The notes beneath the pieces are model-generated. The model ran no database searches, had not been told where the DNA came from, and worked only from the letters and a program-made list of their open reading frames with translations. DNA of 43,106 nt from Bacteroidota bacterium (GTDB lineage: Bacteria; Bacteroidota; Bacteroidia; Palsa-948), in contig JAHEYK010000010.1 of assembly GCA_023251625.1 (NCBI GenBank), forward strand, positions 1 through 43,106, given 5' to 3'. Made by a program: the position numbers and the translations under genes. Below are positions 1-7,415 of this stretch, one piece after another; within the stretch, counting starts at the first letter, position 1; each line of letters opens with the position of its first letter.

Positions 1-104
1 GGATATCCATTGTTCAGTTTGCCTTTGTCTTTGGTGCATGTCACCATAAGCACTAATGAAACGGCACTAAGCAAAGTGAGTGTTATGGATGTTTTCCGAA
101 TCAT
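1..104 (-). CDS. N-terminus of an exported protein, probable lipoprotein (partial)
   Basis: This reading frame starts with ATG at 104 and runs off the left edge, leaving 34 codons. The peptide begins MIRKTSITL, has a hydrophobic core rich in Leu, Ser and Val, and then a Cys after Met-Val-Thr followed by a charged stretch (TKDKGK). That is the layout of a lipoprotein signal peptide, although Thr just before the Cys is not the usual small residue. The mature protein is outside the window, so no function can be given. It is divergent from the ydcF-like gene at 190. Confidence 0.55.
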   Translation of the reverse strand, partial: MIRKTSITLTLLSAVSLVLMVTCTKDKGKLNNGY

Positions 105-137
105 GGGTTAAAGGTACAAAACGAAACTATAAGTAGG

Positions 138-167
138 TTTGCCTTGAAAGAATGATTAGTACATTTG
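138..167 (+). promoter_or_regulatory. Bacteroidetes-type promoter for the YdcF-like gene
   Basis: TTTG at 138-141 is followed after 18 bases by TACATTTG at 160-167, matching the Bacteroidetes -33 TTG / -7 TAnnTTTG pattern. The start codon at 190 lies 22 bases downstream, leaving a short leader. Confidence 0.6.
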
Positions 168-189
168 TTCTTCAAAATAAAGCCGAAAG

Positions 190-957
190 ATGTTTTTTTT
201 CATTTCTAAAATAATTTCATTTCTGTTCACTCCAGTCATTTGGGTTTTTGCGCTGCTTTTGCTTGCATTCTTTTTGAATAATGCAAAAACAAAGAAGAAG
301 GTGCTCTTATGGGCGATCGCATTGTTTTATTTTTTCTCCAACTCTTTCGTCCTGGAAGAAATAAATCGAGTATGGGAAATTCCTGCCATGAAATACAAAG
401 ACCTTAAAACATACGATGCCGGCATTGTGCTTGGGGGAATATTGAATTACGATGTGAAATTCGACCGGATACAGTTTGATCGTGGCGCCGACCGATTATT
501 CCAGGCGGTGGAATTATACAAGACGGGCTCTATTAAAAAAATATTTTTTATAGGCGGCAGCGGAAGCATTGAGTTTGCAAACATCAAAGAGGGACTGATC
601 GTTCGCAGATATTTGCTTACGCTTGGAATTCCGGATAAAGATATCTGGATCGAGAATGAGTCGCGCAATACGAGAGAGAATGCGGTTAATGCAGAACAGT
701 TTTTGCGCCAGCACGAGTTTACGGGCGGAAAATTTTTACTCGTGACCTCCGGAATGCATATGCGCAGGGCATTGGCTTGCTTTAAAGCAGTTGGGATAGA
801 AGCTGACCCTTACAGTGTTGATCGTAATGCCAACTCCGAAAGACGATTTACATTAGATCACATGTTTGTGCCCGATGTTCACACATTATGGTTGTGGAAT
901 GCCCTTATACACGAATGGATCGGGATAGTGACTTATAAAATTCAGGGATATGCTTAG
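190..957 (+). CDS. YdcF/SanA/ElyC family (DUF218) membrane protein
   Basis: This 255-residue protein has two N-terminal membrane segments (about residues 8-29 and 36-53), followed by a DUF218 domain from about residue 77 to 235. Family landmarks are the glycine pairs GGILNYD (82-88) and GGSGS (122-126) and the conserved stretch NESRNTRENA (156-165). Relatives such as SanA and ElyC sit in the inner membrane and affect envelope integrity and lipid-carrier or peptidoglycan metabolism, but their chemistry is not well settled, so only the family is assigned. The gene is monocistronic, preceded by a good promoter, and converges on the M1 peptidase gene across a 43-base gap filled by a 7-base-period repeat. 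Confidence 0.85.
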   Translation: MFFFISKIISFLFTPVIWVFALLLLAFFLNNAKTKKKVLLWAIALFYFFSNSFVLEEINRVWEIPAMKYKDLKTYDAGIVLGGILNYDVKFDRIQFDRGADRLFQAVELYKTGSIKKIFFIGGSGSIEFANIKEGLIVRRYLLTLGIPDKDIWIENESRNTRENAVNAEQFLRQHEFTGGKFLLVTSGMHMRRALACFKAVGIEADPYSVDRNANSERRFTLDHMFVPDVHTLWLWNALIHEWIGIVTYKIQGYA

Positions 958-960
958 GAA

Positions 961-1002
961 TGTAAGATGTAAGAGGGGTGATGGAAGATGGGAAAGGCAA
1001 TC
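961..1002. repeat. 7-base-period degenerate repeat array (TGTAAGA type)
   Basis: The array reads TGTAAGA, TGTAAGA, GGGGTGA, TGGAAGA, TGGGAAA, GGCAATC with a strict 7-base period. It fills the gap between the convergent ydcF-like and M1 peptidase genes and touches the stop codon of the latter. A related array in the same orientation lies at the other end of the M1 gene (2662-2696). Confidence 0.6.
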
Positions 1003-2701
1003 AACGATTCTTGAATTGCTTCATTAATTTTTTATTCTCTTTTATGCCGAAAAGCTCCGTATAGTTATTAAAAGAAATTTCTTTGTATGCTTTTCCGTCA
1101 ATTTGGATCTTTTGAATTTTATCGGTTGGCTTTAAAGTGATCTTTATAAGCCCGTCTAAAGCAATTTCAGCAGGCATTTTGAAGGTTGCGTCTGTATATT
1201 CCCAGCGGTAAAAGAAATCGGCCCTATCCCAGTAATATTCAAGAAAAGGCGCTTCCCGTTTGTATAAGTACTGATTGAAGAGCCAGGTGTAATCTTCTCC
1301 GGTCTTTTCATTCACCAGGTTGATGAAGTCCTGCGATGTTACAGTTTTCATTTTATATTTTCTCTGGAAAGACTTTAGGATATTGAAAAACAGAGTGTCG
1401 TTGGCAATTTGTGTTCGTAAGGTGTGCAGCACCCAAGCGCCTTTCTGGTAGCAGTCATTGTTACGGTAATCGAAGTAGCGAACGCCGGTTGGGCCAACTA
1501 CCGGATATTTATTTGCAATGAAAAGCCGGTACACCAGCATGTAGTTATAGTATGCATTTTTGCCTTTTGTGCTTTCTACATAAAGAGCTTCAGCATAGGT
1601 TGCAAAGCCTTCCTGAAGCCATACATCGGCAAAATCAGATGCGCTCACGCTGTTTCCCCACCACTCATGGGCGCTTTCGTGCAGGATGATGTAATCAAAG
1701 CCGTTGTAGCCCTGTTTATAGCCATTGCCATAGGCGATCGCGCTTTGGTGCTCCATGCCTTCGTATGGTGACTCCACCAGTTTATATCCGTCCCTGTACC
1801 AGGGGTACTCGCCAAAAGTTTTTTCATAAAAAGCAATTTGATCTTTCGCCTGAGCTAAATGTACTTTTGCTTTTTCGTAATTTATGGGGAGTACATAATG
1901 ATTTATGGGGAGAGTTTTTCCTGAAGGCATTTTTAAAGAATCTGCCAGGAGTTTGAATTTTCCGATGTAAAGTGTTATGTCATAAAGATTGATAGGGTAG
2001 GAGACGAACCACTTGTAGGTGGTAAGGCTTTCTTTCTCTTCTTTGTCCCGCAGGGTTCCATTGCAAACGGCCATCAGGTCTTTAGCAACGGTTATGTTGA
2101 TGGCAGCGCTGTCAGGTTCATCGTCGGTAACGTCTTTGCAAGGCCACCAGAGGCTTGCACCCTCTGTTTCGCAGGCAATGCCTATCCATGGATTTTTTTC
2201 TTTGTCTTTTTTCCATACAAACCCTCCGTCCCATGGGGCCTTTTTTGCAGCATGTGGTTTACCTTCGTAATCTATCGTTAGTTTAAATTTTTCTCCCTTT
2301 AATATTTTTTCAGGCATGGCTACGTAGATGGCCCCGTATTTACGTGAGCAGTTCAGCTCTTTTCCCTTAAAAGAGATCTTATTCAGTTTCAAGTTCTGAT
2401 GCAGGTCTATCTGCAGGGTGTCGAGATCGGAAAGTGCAGTTGCATTCATTCCAATTACACCCCTCAAGAATTCATTTGTATGATCAACATAAATATTTAA
2501 TTCATAATAAGTTACATTAAAACAAGAACGATATTTATTGGAAGAACCAAGCAGCTTCGTAGATTCTGAAAACTTCGGGTATTTTGAAGCGCGATTCGGG
2601 TTCTTAACATTTACATGAATGCCAAGAAGAAAGCAGGAGGAGAGGCAAACAGTCAGAAGAAAGGCAAATGTAAGATGGCAGAAGGCAGATGGGAATTTCA
2701 A
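1001..2701 (-). CDS. M1 family (aminopeptidase N-like) metallopeptidase, lipoprotein
   Basis: This is a zinc peptidase of the M1 family, predicted to trim peptides at the cell surface. The zinc motif HESAHEWWG (HExxHxWxG) lies near residue 340, with the third ligand Glu about 19 residues later in WLQEGFATYAE. The exopeptidase motif, usually GxMEN, reads GMEH here just upstream. The N-terminus has a signal peptide ending LSSC, a good lipobox. At 566 residues it has the catalytic and N-terminal beta domains but lacks the long C-terminal helical domain of PepN. The only start that keeps the signal peptide is TTG at 2701 (or a non-standard codon before it). The first residues, FPSAFCHLTFAF, are encoded by a 7-base-period repeat. 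It follows valS by 7 bases, so the two are probably co-transcribed. Confidence 0.9.
   Translation of the reverse strand: MKFPSAFCHLTFAFLLTVCLSSCFLLGIHVNVKNPNRASKYPKFSESTKLLGSSNKYRSCFNVTYYELNIYVDHTNEFLRGVIGMNATALSDLDTLQIDLHQNLKLNKISFKGKELNCSRKYGAIYVAMPEKILKGEKFKLTIDYEGKPHAAKKAPWDGGFVWKKDKEKNPWIGIACETEGASLWWPCKDVTDDEPDSAAINITVAKDLMAVCNGTLRDKEEKESLTTYKWFVSYPINLYDITLYIGKFKLLADSLKMPSGKTLPINHYVLPINYEKAKVHLAQAKDQIAFYEKTFGEYPWYRDGYKLVESPYEGMEHQSAIAYGNGYKQGYNGFDYIILHESAHEWWGNSVSASDFADVWLQEGFATYAEALYVESTKGKNAYYNYMLVYRLFIANKYPVVGPTGVRYFDYRNNDCYQKGAWVLHTLRTQIANDTLFFNILKSFQRKYKMKTVTSQDFINLVNEKTGEDYTWLFNQYLYKREAPFLEYYWDRADFFYRWEYTDATFKMPAEIALDGLIKITLKPTDKIQKIQIDGKAYKEISFNNYTELFGIKENKKLMKQFKNR
2662..2696. 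repeat. 7-base-period repeat array overlapping the M1 signal peptide
   Basis: Units read AGGCAAA, TGTAAGA, TGGCAGA, AGGCAGA, TGGGAAT. On the minus strand they are translated as the beginning of the M1 peptidase signal peptide, and they end 5 bases from its apparent TTG start. The pattern matches that of the array at 961-1002 at the other end of the same gene. Confidence 0.6.
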
Positions 2702-2708
2702 AAGAATT

Positions 2709-5369
2709 CTATTTAAGCGAAGCTAATTGTTCTTCTATCGCTTTGATCTTTGCTTCGGCATCGGCTTGCTTTTTCTTTTCGATGTCAAGCACTTCGGGTT
2801 TTGCATTTTGAACGAAGCGTTCGTTGGCAAGTTTTTTCTGAACAGATTGCAGGAAACCTTTGTTGTATTCAAGGTCTTTCGTCAGTTTTTCTTTTTCTTC
2901 TTTTGCATTGAAGTTCTTAGGAAGCTGTATGTAGAATTCAATATTGTTAATGATGAAGGAAACTGCATTTTCAACTTTTGTTTCAATATGATGGATTGCG
3001 CTCAGATTACACAGTTTTTTACCTAATGAATCAAGGCCCGAACTCATTTCATCTGCCTTGAATCGGATGGAGAGTTCTATGGGTTCTTTAGGAGATATGT
3101 TTTTCTCATTACGGATTGCTCTTATTTTAATGACTGATTCAATGAAAACGCTCATGCGTTTCAGAATTGATTCGTTGGCTGCTTTTTTGCCAGGCCACTC
3201 TGTCATCATAATACAGTCCTTTTCTTTTCTTTCGCCAATCTGGTGCCACAACTCTTCGGAAATGAAGGGCATAAAAGGATGAATAATCTTTAAAAGTTTT
3301 TCGAAAAAATTTATGGTAGCATCATAAGTTATTTTGTCGATTGGATTAGGGTTTCCGTCAACAAACTCGGGTTTTACCATTTCAAGATACCAGGCACAGA
3401 AATCATCCCAGATCAATTTATACGTTGTCATTAAGGCTTCTGACATTCTGTATTTGGAATACAAATCGTTTATTAATTCAAGCTGTTCGTTGAACTTCGC
3501 TTCAAACCATTCGACAGCAATTTTATTGCCGTCGGGCTGTTGACTCCCCTCTCCTTGAGGAGAGGGGTTGGGGGTGAGGCTCCAGCCTTTGAGTAAACGG
3601 AATACATTCCAGATTTTGTTGGAGAAATTTCTTCCCTGCTCGCAATTAGCTTCGTCAAAAGGGAGGTCATTGCCTGCCGGAGAGCAGAGGAGCATGCCCA
3701 TGCGAACGCCATCCGCTCCATATTTTTCCATCAGCTCGATCGGATCAGGTGAGTTGCCCAAAGACTTGGACATTTTTCTGCCTTGTTTATCGCGTACAAT
3801 TCCGGTGATGTAAATATTTTTAAAAGGCTTTTCTTTTCTGAACTCATATCCGGCCATGATCATACGTGCTATCCAGAAAAATAATATATCAGGAGCTGAG
3901 ATCAGATCGCTGGTAGGGTAGTAATATTTTATGTCGGCATTGTTCGGATCTTTGAATCCTTCAAAAACTGAAATAGGCCATAACCAGGAAGAGAACCAGG
4001 TATCCAGCACATCTTCATCCTGCTTTAGAGTTTGGGGTGATGAGTCAGGGGTCTGGAGTTTAAAAATATTTTTTGCTTCTGCTTCAGTTTTTGCCACTAC
4101 ACAATTTCCTTTTTCATCATACCAGGCTGGTATGCGCTGTCCCCACCAAAGCTGACGAGAGATGCACCAATCGTGCACATTCTCCATCCAATGCTTGTAC
4201 GTGTTGATGAACTTATCCGGAATGAGTTTTATATCTCCATGTACAACAGCATCTAGGGCTGGCTTGGAGATCTCTTTCATGTTCACAAACCACTGTCGTG
4301 AAAGCTTAGGTTCTATCACTGCATCGGTCCGTTCTGAATAGCCCACCTTATTCTTGATATCTTCTATTTTGACCAGGTTGCCGCGTTCTTCAAGTTCTTT
4401 AATGATTTTCTTTCGGGCGATGAAACGGTCTTCTCCGATATAAAACTTTGCCGCCTCGCTCATCATTCCATTCGGGTTGATCACGTCAATGATCTCGAGC
4501 TTGTGTTTGTTTCCGAGAATATAGTCGTTTGCATCGTGGGCGGGGGTTACTTTCAAGGCCCCGGTACCGAACTCCCGGTCAACGTATTCATCAAAAATTA
4601 TTGGCACCGGGCGTTCAACCATCGGAACTATGGCTCGTTTGCCTTTGAGATGCTTGTAGCGATCGTCCTCAGGATGCACACAGATCGCGCTGTCGCCCAA
4701 AATAGTCTCCGGACGGGTAGTTGCTATGGTTATCCACTCATCCTTGCTCCCTTCGATCTTATAACGAACGTGAAATAGCCTCGAATTGACTTCTTTGTAA
4801 ATAACCTCTTCATCAGAAACTGCTGTCATGCCTGCAGGATCCCAGTTCACCATTCGGTGTCCTCGGTATATATGGCCTTTTTTGTGCAGTTCAATGAACA
4901 CATCAACCACCGCTTCGCTTAGGGAGTCTTCCATGGTGAAACGGGTGCGGTCCCAATCGCAGGAGCAGCCCAATTTTTTTAATTGTTCAAGGATAATGCC
5001 TCCATATTTTTCTTTCCATTCCCACGCATACTTTAAAAACTCTTCTCGGGTTATGTCTGATTTTTTAATGCCTTTTTCTTTCAGCATGGCAACCACCTTT
5101 GCTTCGGTAGCAATGCTGGCATGGTCAGTTCCGGGCACCCAGCAGGCATTTTTGCCAAGCATCCTTGCCCTGCGGATCAACACATCCTGAATGGTGTTAT
5201 TCAACATATGACCCATGTGAAGAACCCCTGTTACGTTGGGAGGAGGAATTACAATGGTGTACGGTTCCCGTTCATCCGGAACTGAACGAAAGAATTTATT
5301 CTTCATCCAGTATGAATACCACTTGTCTTCAACTTCTTTTGGGCTATATGTTTTAGGAATTTCTGCCAT
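2709..5369 (-). CDS. valS: Valyl-tRNA synthetase
   Basis: Class I aminoacyl-tRNA synthetase charging tRNA-Val, 886 residues, the normal length. The N-terminus has the nucleotide-binding HIGH motif as HMGH (residues 51-54) after PPPNVTGVL. The KMSKS loop is near residue 531 in GRKMSKSLGN. An editing (CP1) domain lies between them, and the C-terminus is a Lys/Glu-rich coiled coil typical of ValS. The oddity is at about residues 595-610, at the start of the anticodon-binding domain. After FRLLKGW the chain reads SLTPNPSPQGEGSQQPDG before resuming with IAVEWFE. This segment is encoded by a palindromic intergenic-type repeat (see 3546-3578), so it is an in-frame insertion in an essential gene. M1 peptidase follows 7 bases downstream. 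Confidence 0.97.
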   Translation of the reverse strand: MAEIPKTYSPKEVEDKWYSYWMKNKFFRSVPDEREPYTIVIPPPNVTGVLHMGHMLNNTIQDVLIRRARMLGKNACWVPGTDHASIATEAKVVAMLKEKGIKKSDITREEFLKYAWEWKEKYGGIILEQLKKLGCSCDWDRTRFTMEDSLSEAVVDVFIELHKKGHIYRGHRMVNWDPAGMTAVSDEEVIYKEVNSRLFHVRYKIEGSKDEWITIATTRPETILGDSAICVHPEDDRYKHLKGKRAIVPMVERPVPIIFDEYVDREFGTGALKVTPAHDANDYILGNKHKLEIIDVINPNGMMSEAAKFYIGEDRFIARKKIIKELEERGNLVKIEDIKNKVGYSERTDAVIEPKLSRQWFVNMKEISKPALDAVVHGDIKLIPDKFINTYKHWMENVHDWCISRQLWWGQRIPAWYDEKGNCVVAKTEAEAKNIFKLQTPDSSPQTLKQDEDVLDTWFSSWLWPISVFEGFKDPNNADIKYYYPTSDLISAPDILFFWIARMIMAGYEFRKEKPFKNIYITGIVRDKQGRKMSKSLGNSPDPIELMEKYGADGVRMGMLLCSPAGNDLPFDEANCEQGRNFSNKIWNVFRLLKGWSLTPNPSPQGEGSQQPDGNKIAVEWFEAKFNEQLELINDLYSKYRMSEALMTTYKLIWDDFCAWYLEMVKPEFVDGNPNPIDKITYDATINFFEKLLKIIHPFMPFISEELWHQIGERKEKDCIMMTEWPGKKAANESILKRMSVFIESVIKIRAIRNEKNISPKEPIELSIRFKADEMSSGLDSLGKKLCNLSAIHHIETKVENAVSFIINNIEFYIQLPKNFNAKEEKEKLTKDLEYNKGFLQSVQKKLANERFVQNAKPEVLDIEKKKQADAEAKIKAIEEQLASLK
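3546..3578. repeat. Palindromic repeat A, copy 1, inside valS
   Basis: Perfect 10-base arms CCCCTCTCCT (3546-3555) and AGGAGAGGGG (3558-3567) flank a TG loop, followed by TTGGGGGTGAG. The element is read on the minus strand in valS frame as TPNPSPQGEG. The same palindrome recurs at about 5417, 5502 and 37345. Confidence 0.85.
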
Positions 5370-5416
5370 AAATTAAAGAGGGGCTAAAAATACTAAGAAA
5401 AGAACTCGCTTAGAAC

Positions 5417-5451
5417 TCACCCCAACCCCTCTCTTATAGACAAGAGAGGGG
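5417..5451. repeat. Palindromic repeat A, copy 2
   Basis: CACCCCAA is followed by arms CCCCTCTCTT (5426-5435) and AAGAGAGGGG (5442-5451) around a 6-base loop. The orientation is opposite to copy 1. It lies in the 187-base gap between nadC and valS; a transcript reading through would form a strong hairpin here, possibly a 3' end for nadC-region transcripts. Confidence 0.8.
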
Positions 5452-5501
5452 CTAAACAACCTCGTGTCTTTATTGGATGAATAGTTGTAGCTCGCTGTTT
5501 C

Positions 5502-5555
5502 ACCCTCTCCTGTTTTTAGGAGAGGGTCGGCCTGATTTATCGGGACGGGGAGAGG
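5502..5555. repeat. Palindromic repeat A, copy 3 (diverged)
   Basis: Arms ACCCTCTCCT (5502-5511) and AGGAGAGGGT (5518-5527) flank the loop GTTTTT. A GC-rich tail with GGGACGGGGAGAGG reaches almost to the nadC stop codon at 5557. Together with copy 2 it accounts for most of the nadC-valS spacer; no gene is seen in this gap. Confidence 0.7.
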
Positions 5556-5556
5556 T

Positions 5557-6480
5557 CTATCTGGCCGTTAAAGACATATCCAAGCTTTTGACACTATGGG
5601 TGAGTGCGCCAACTGAAATATAATCAGCTCCGCAGGATGCATATTTACGGATGTTCTTTTCATTTACACCTCCCGAGATTTCGGTTTCATATTTCCTGTT
5701 GATCAACTTTACTGCTTTTTTAATACCCGGAACAGGAAAATTATCGAGCAGTATCCTGTCAATTTTTCCAATAGATAGGATCTCCTGCACTTCTTTCAGA
5801 TTACGCGCTTCAATCTCGATCTTAAGTTTGAGTCCTTTTCTTTTGAGGTACGTATTGGCTGATCCAATGGCCTGTTTTATCCCTCCGGAAAAATCAATAT
5901 GATTGTTCTTGATAAGGATCATATCGTATAGGCCAAAGCGATGATTGTATCCCCCTCCAATTCTTACCGCCCATTTTTCCAATGCGCGTATGCCGGGAGT
6001 GGTTTTGCGCGTGTCAAGCACTTTTGTTTTGTAAGGTTTGCAGAGGCTTACGAATCTGTTTGTCAGAGTGGCAATACCGCTCATGCGTTGCATGCAATTC
6101 AATACAACACGCTCAGCGGTCAGGATAGAACGTGCATTTCCGGATACAGTAAAAGCAATATCTCCTTTTCTAACTAAGGAGCCATCTTGTTTGAGAATAT
6201 TTACTTTTAAGCTCCTGTCAACAGTGGCAAATATCTTTTTTGCAAGTTCAACCCCTGCCAGAACTCCATTTTCTTTAATGAAGAGAGCTGCTTTGTTTTT
6301 TGCTCCGGACGGAATGGTGGACAAGGAGGTGTGATCGCCTGAACTGACCCGTCTGCCATTCGAAGGTTTAAGTGATGGCGGGGAGGTATCTTCTTTAAGT
6401 GCGTGACGGATGAATTGATCCGGATCGAAACTAGTGTGAAGGGAAGAGAAGGAAGGCTGCTTACTCATCCTGCGTTTCAA
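5557..6480 (-). CDS. nadC: Nicotinate-nucleotide pyrophosphorylase (quinolinate phosphoribosyltransferase)
   Basis: NadC converts quinolinate and PRPP to nicotinate mononucleotide, CO2 and pyrophosphate in de novo NAD synthesis. Recognisable family blocks are NCMQRMSGIAT, TRKTTPGIRALEKWAVRIGGG with its substrate-binding Arg/Lys, IKNNHI, and the C-terminal GGVNEKNIRKYA...ADYISVGALTHS. The protein is 307 residues, longer than the usual 270-290. The excess includes about 13-16 residues near positions 32-47: where the family reads EDIGxGDHTS, this one reads KED, then TSPPSLKPSNGRRVSS, then GDHTSLS. Start is ATG at 6480, or Met5 at 6468; both overlap the end of the upstream DUF4783 gene, so the two are probably translated together. 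No nadA or nadB is in the window. Confidence 0.93.
   Translation of the reverse strand: MKRRMSKQPSFSSLHTSFDPDQFIRHALKEDTSPPSLKPSNGRRVSSGDHTSLSTIPSGAKNKAALFIKENGVLAGVELAKKIFATVDRSLKVNILKQDGSLVRKGDIAFTVSGNARSILTAERVVLNCMQRMSGIATLTNRFVSLCKPYKTKVLDTRKTTPGIRALEKWAVRIGGGYNHRFGLYDMILIKNNHIDFSGGIKQAIGSANTYLKRKGLKLKIEIEARNLKEVQEILSIGKIDRILLDNFPVPGIKKAVKLINRKYETEISGGVNEKNIRKYASCGADYISVGALTHSVKSLDMSLTAR
6340..6387 (-). other. In-frame insertion within nadC
   Basis: These 48 bases encode 16 residues rich in Ser, Pro and Arg, placed between the conserved KED and GDHTS of NadC. The DNA has imperfect ends that pair (GACCCGTCTGCCAT against ATGGCGGGGAGGT, about 9 of 13 positions), suggesting a hairpin-type repeat. 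No second copy of this element was found in the window. Confidence 0.5.
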
Positions 6481-6850
6481 ATCGGAGCTGCTGGATAGTT
6501 AAACCGGCTCCATCTTTTTTGAATAGAAAATAGCTCCTGAATTTTTTTCCGGTACTTGTTTCGTAGGCCCCTATGCAAAACTGGTCTCCATTCTTGGAGG
6601 TTCCCTTGTGGATTACAGCAAATGATTTGATGGGGTTCTTTGTAAAAAAATCTTTAAGTATGAGCTCTGCCTGTGCTTTGCTATACACATCTTCTTTATC
6701 CAGGATCTTTATGTCCACATTGGCTGAAAAAAATTTAGCAACGCTGGCAGCATTTCCTGTTTTAACGGCACCGGCCACATCATCTGTTACGTCAATTGCC
6801 GGAGGATGGATCAGCGAGAAAAACATGAGGATGGAAAGAAGAGTGTTCAT
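6461..6850 (-). CDS. DUF4783 domain protein, exported, NTF2-like
   Basis: This 129-residue protein has an N-terminal signal peptide (MNTLLSILMFFSLIHPP) and then one compact domain that fits DUF4783, a Bacteroidetes family with an NTF2-like fold. Typical features are the repeated Ala/Val-rich start, the VDIKILDKEDVYSKAQAE segment and the KNGDQFCIGAYET segment. The function is unknown. Its 3' end overlaps nadC, and a TAATTTTG box lies 62 bases upstream, so it is the first gene of the pair. In many Bacteroidetes this family neighbours nadC, so a housekeeping role is possible but unproven. Confidence 0.7.
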   Translation of the reverse strand: MNTLLSILMFFSLIHPPAIDVTDDVAGAVKTGNAASVAKFFSANVDIKILDKEDVYSKAQAELILKDFFTKNPIKSFAVIHKGTSKNGDQFCIGAYETSTGKKFRSYFLFKKDGAGLTIQQLRFETQDE

Positions 6851-6912
6851 AGGTCTTTTTTTCTATCTATTGAGCAATTATCAAGCCAACGCGATTTTGT
6901 TTGGCTATGTAG

Positions 6913-6941
6913 CAAAATTATACTTTTTTTGCTCCTCCAAA
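6913..6941 (-). promoter_or_regulatory. Promoter for the DUF4783-nadC pair
   Basis: On the minus strand TTTG (6941-6938) is followed after 17 bases by TAATTTTG (6920-6913). The first start codon is at 6850, giving a leader of roughly 55 bases. It lies in the divergent spacer shared with rlmH. Confidence 0.5.
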
Positions 6942-6956
6942 CGATAGCCTTTAAAC

Positions 6957-7415
6957 ATGAATATTACCTTTATCTGCACAGGAAAGACCTCCGAAAAGTA
7001 TGTTTCTGAGGGCATGGGTATTTACCTGGATAGGTTAAAGCACTATTGCAAATTCAGTCTGATAGAGATCGAAGCCGGAAAGGGAAATGAAGCTGAGATC
7101 CGGAAGAAAGAAGCAGCATCTCTTCTGAAAAGGGTAGGAGAGAAGGATTTTCTCGTTTTGTTGGATGAAAAAGGAAAGGAGCTTACATCTCCCGGATTTG
7201 CAGAATTAATGAAACACCATCAGAATATTTCTACAAAAAATATTTTCTTTGTGATTGGCGGTGCTTATGGGTTTTCAGAAGAAATCTATAAAAGAGCAAA
7301 TTTGAAGGTAGCCTTATCCAAGATGACTTTTCCTCATCAGTTGGTCAGGATCCTGTTTTTAGAGCAGCTTTATCGTGCCTTTACGATTTTGAAAGGGGAA
7401 AAATACCATCACTGA
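6957..7415 (+). CDS. rlmH: 23S rRNA pseudouridine-1915 N3-methyltransferase
   Basis: RlmH is a small SPOUT-class methyltransferase that methylates pseudouridine 1915 in helix 69 of 23S rRNA on assembled ribosomes. The 152-residue length is normal. The SAM-binding trefoil-knot motifs are visible: FLVLLDEKGKELTS in the middle, FVIGGAYGFSEE, and the C-terminal SKMTFPHQLVRILFLEQLYR ending KGEKYHH, which is nearly invariant in the family. It is divergent from the DUF4783 gene and overlaps the end of galE by 7 bases on the opposite strand. Confidence 0.96.
   Translation: MNITFICTGKTSEKYVSEGMGIYLDRLKHYCKFSLIEIEAGKGNEAEIRKKEAASLLKRVGEKDFLVLLDEKGKELTSPGFAELMKHHQNISTKNIFFVIGGAYGFSEEIYKRANLKVALSKMTFPHQLVRILFLEQLYRAFTILKGEKYHH

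Noticed and set aside
5370-5556. Possible small gene between nadC and valS
   Set aside because: The spacer is mostly two palindromic repeats; no credible reading frame or start was found.
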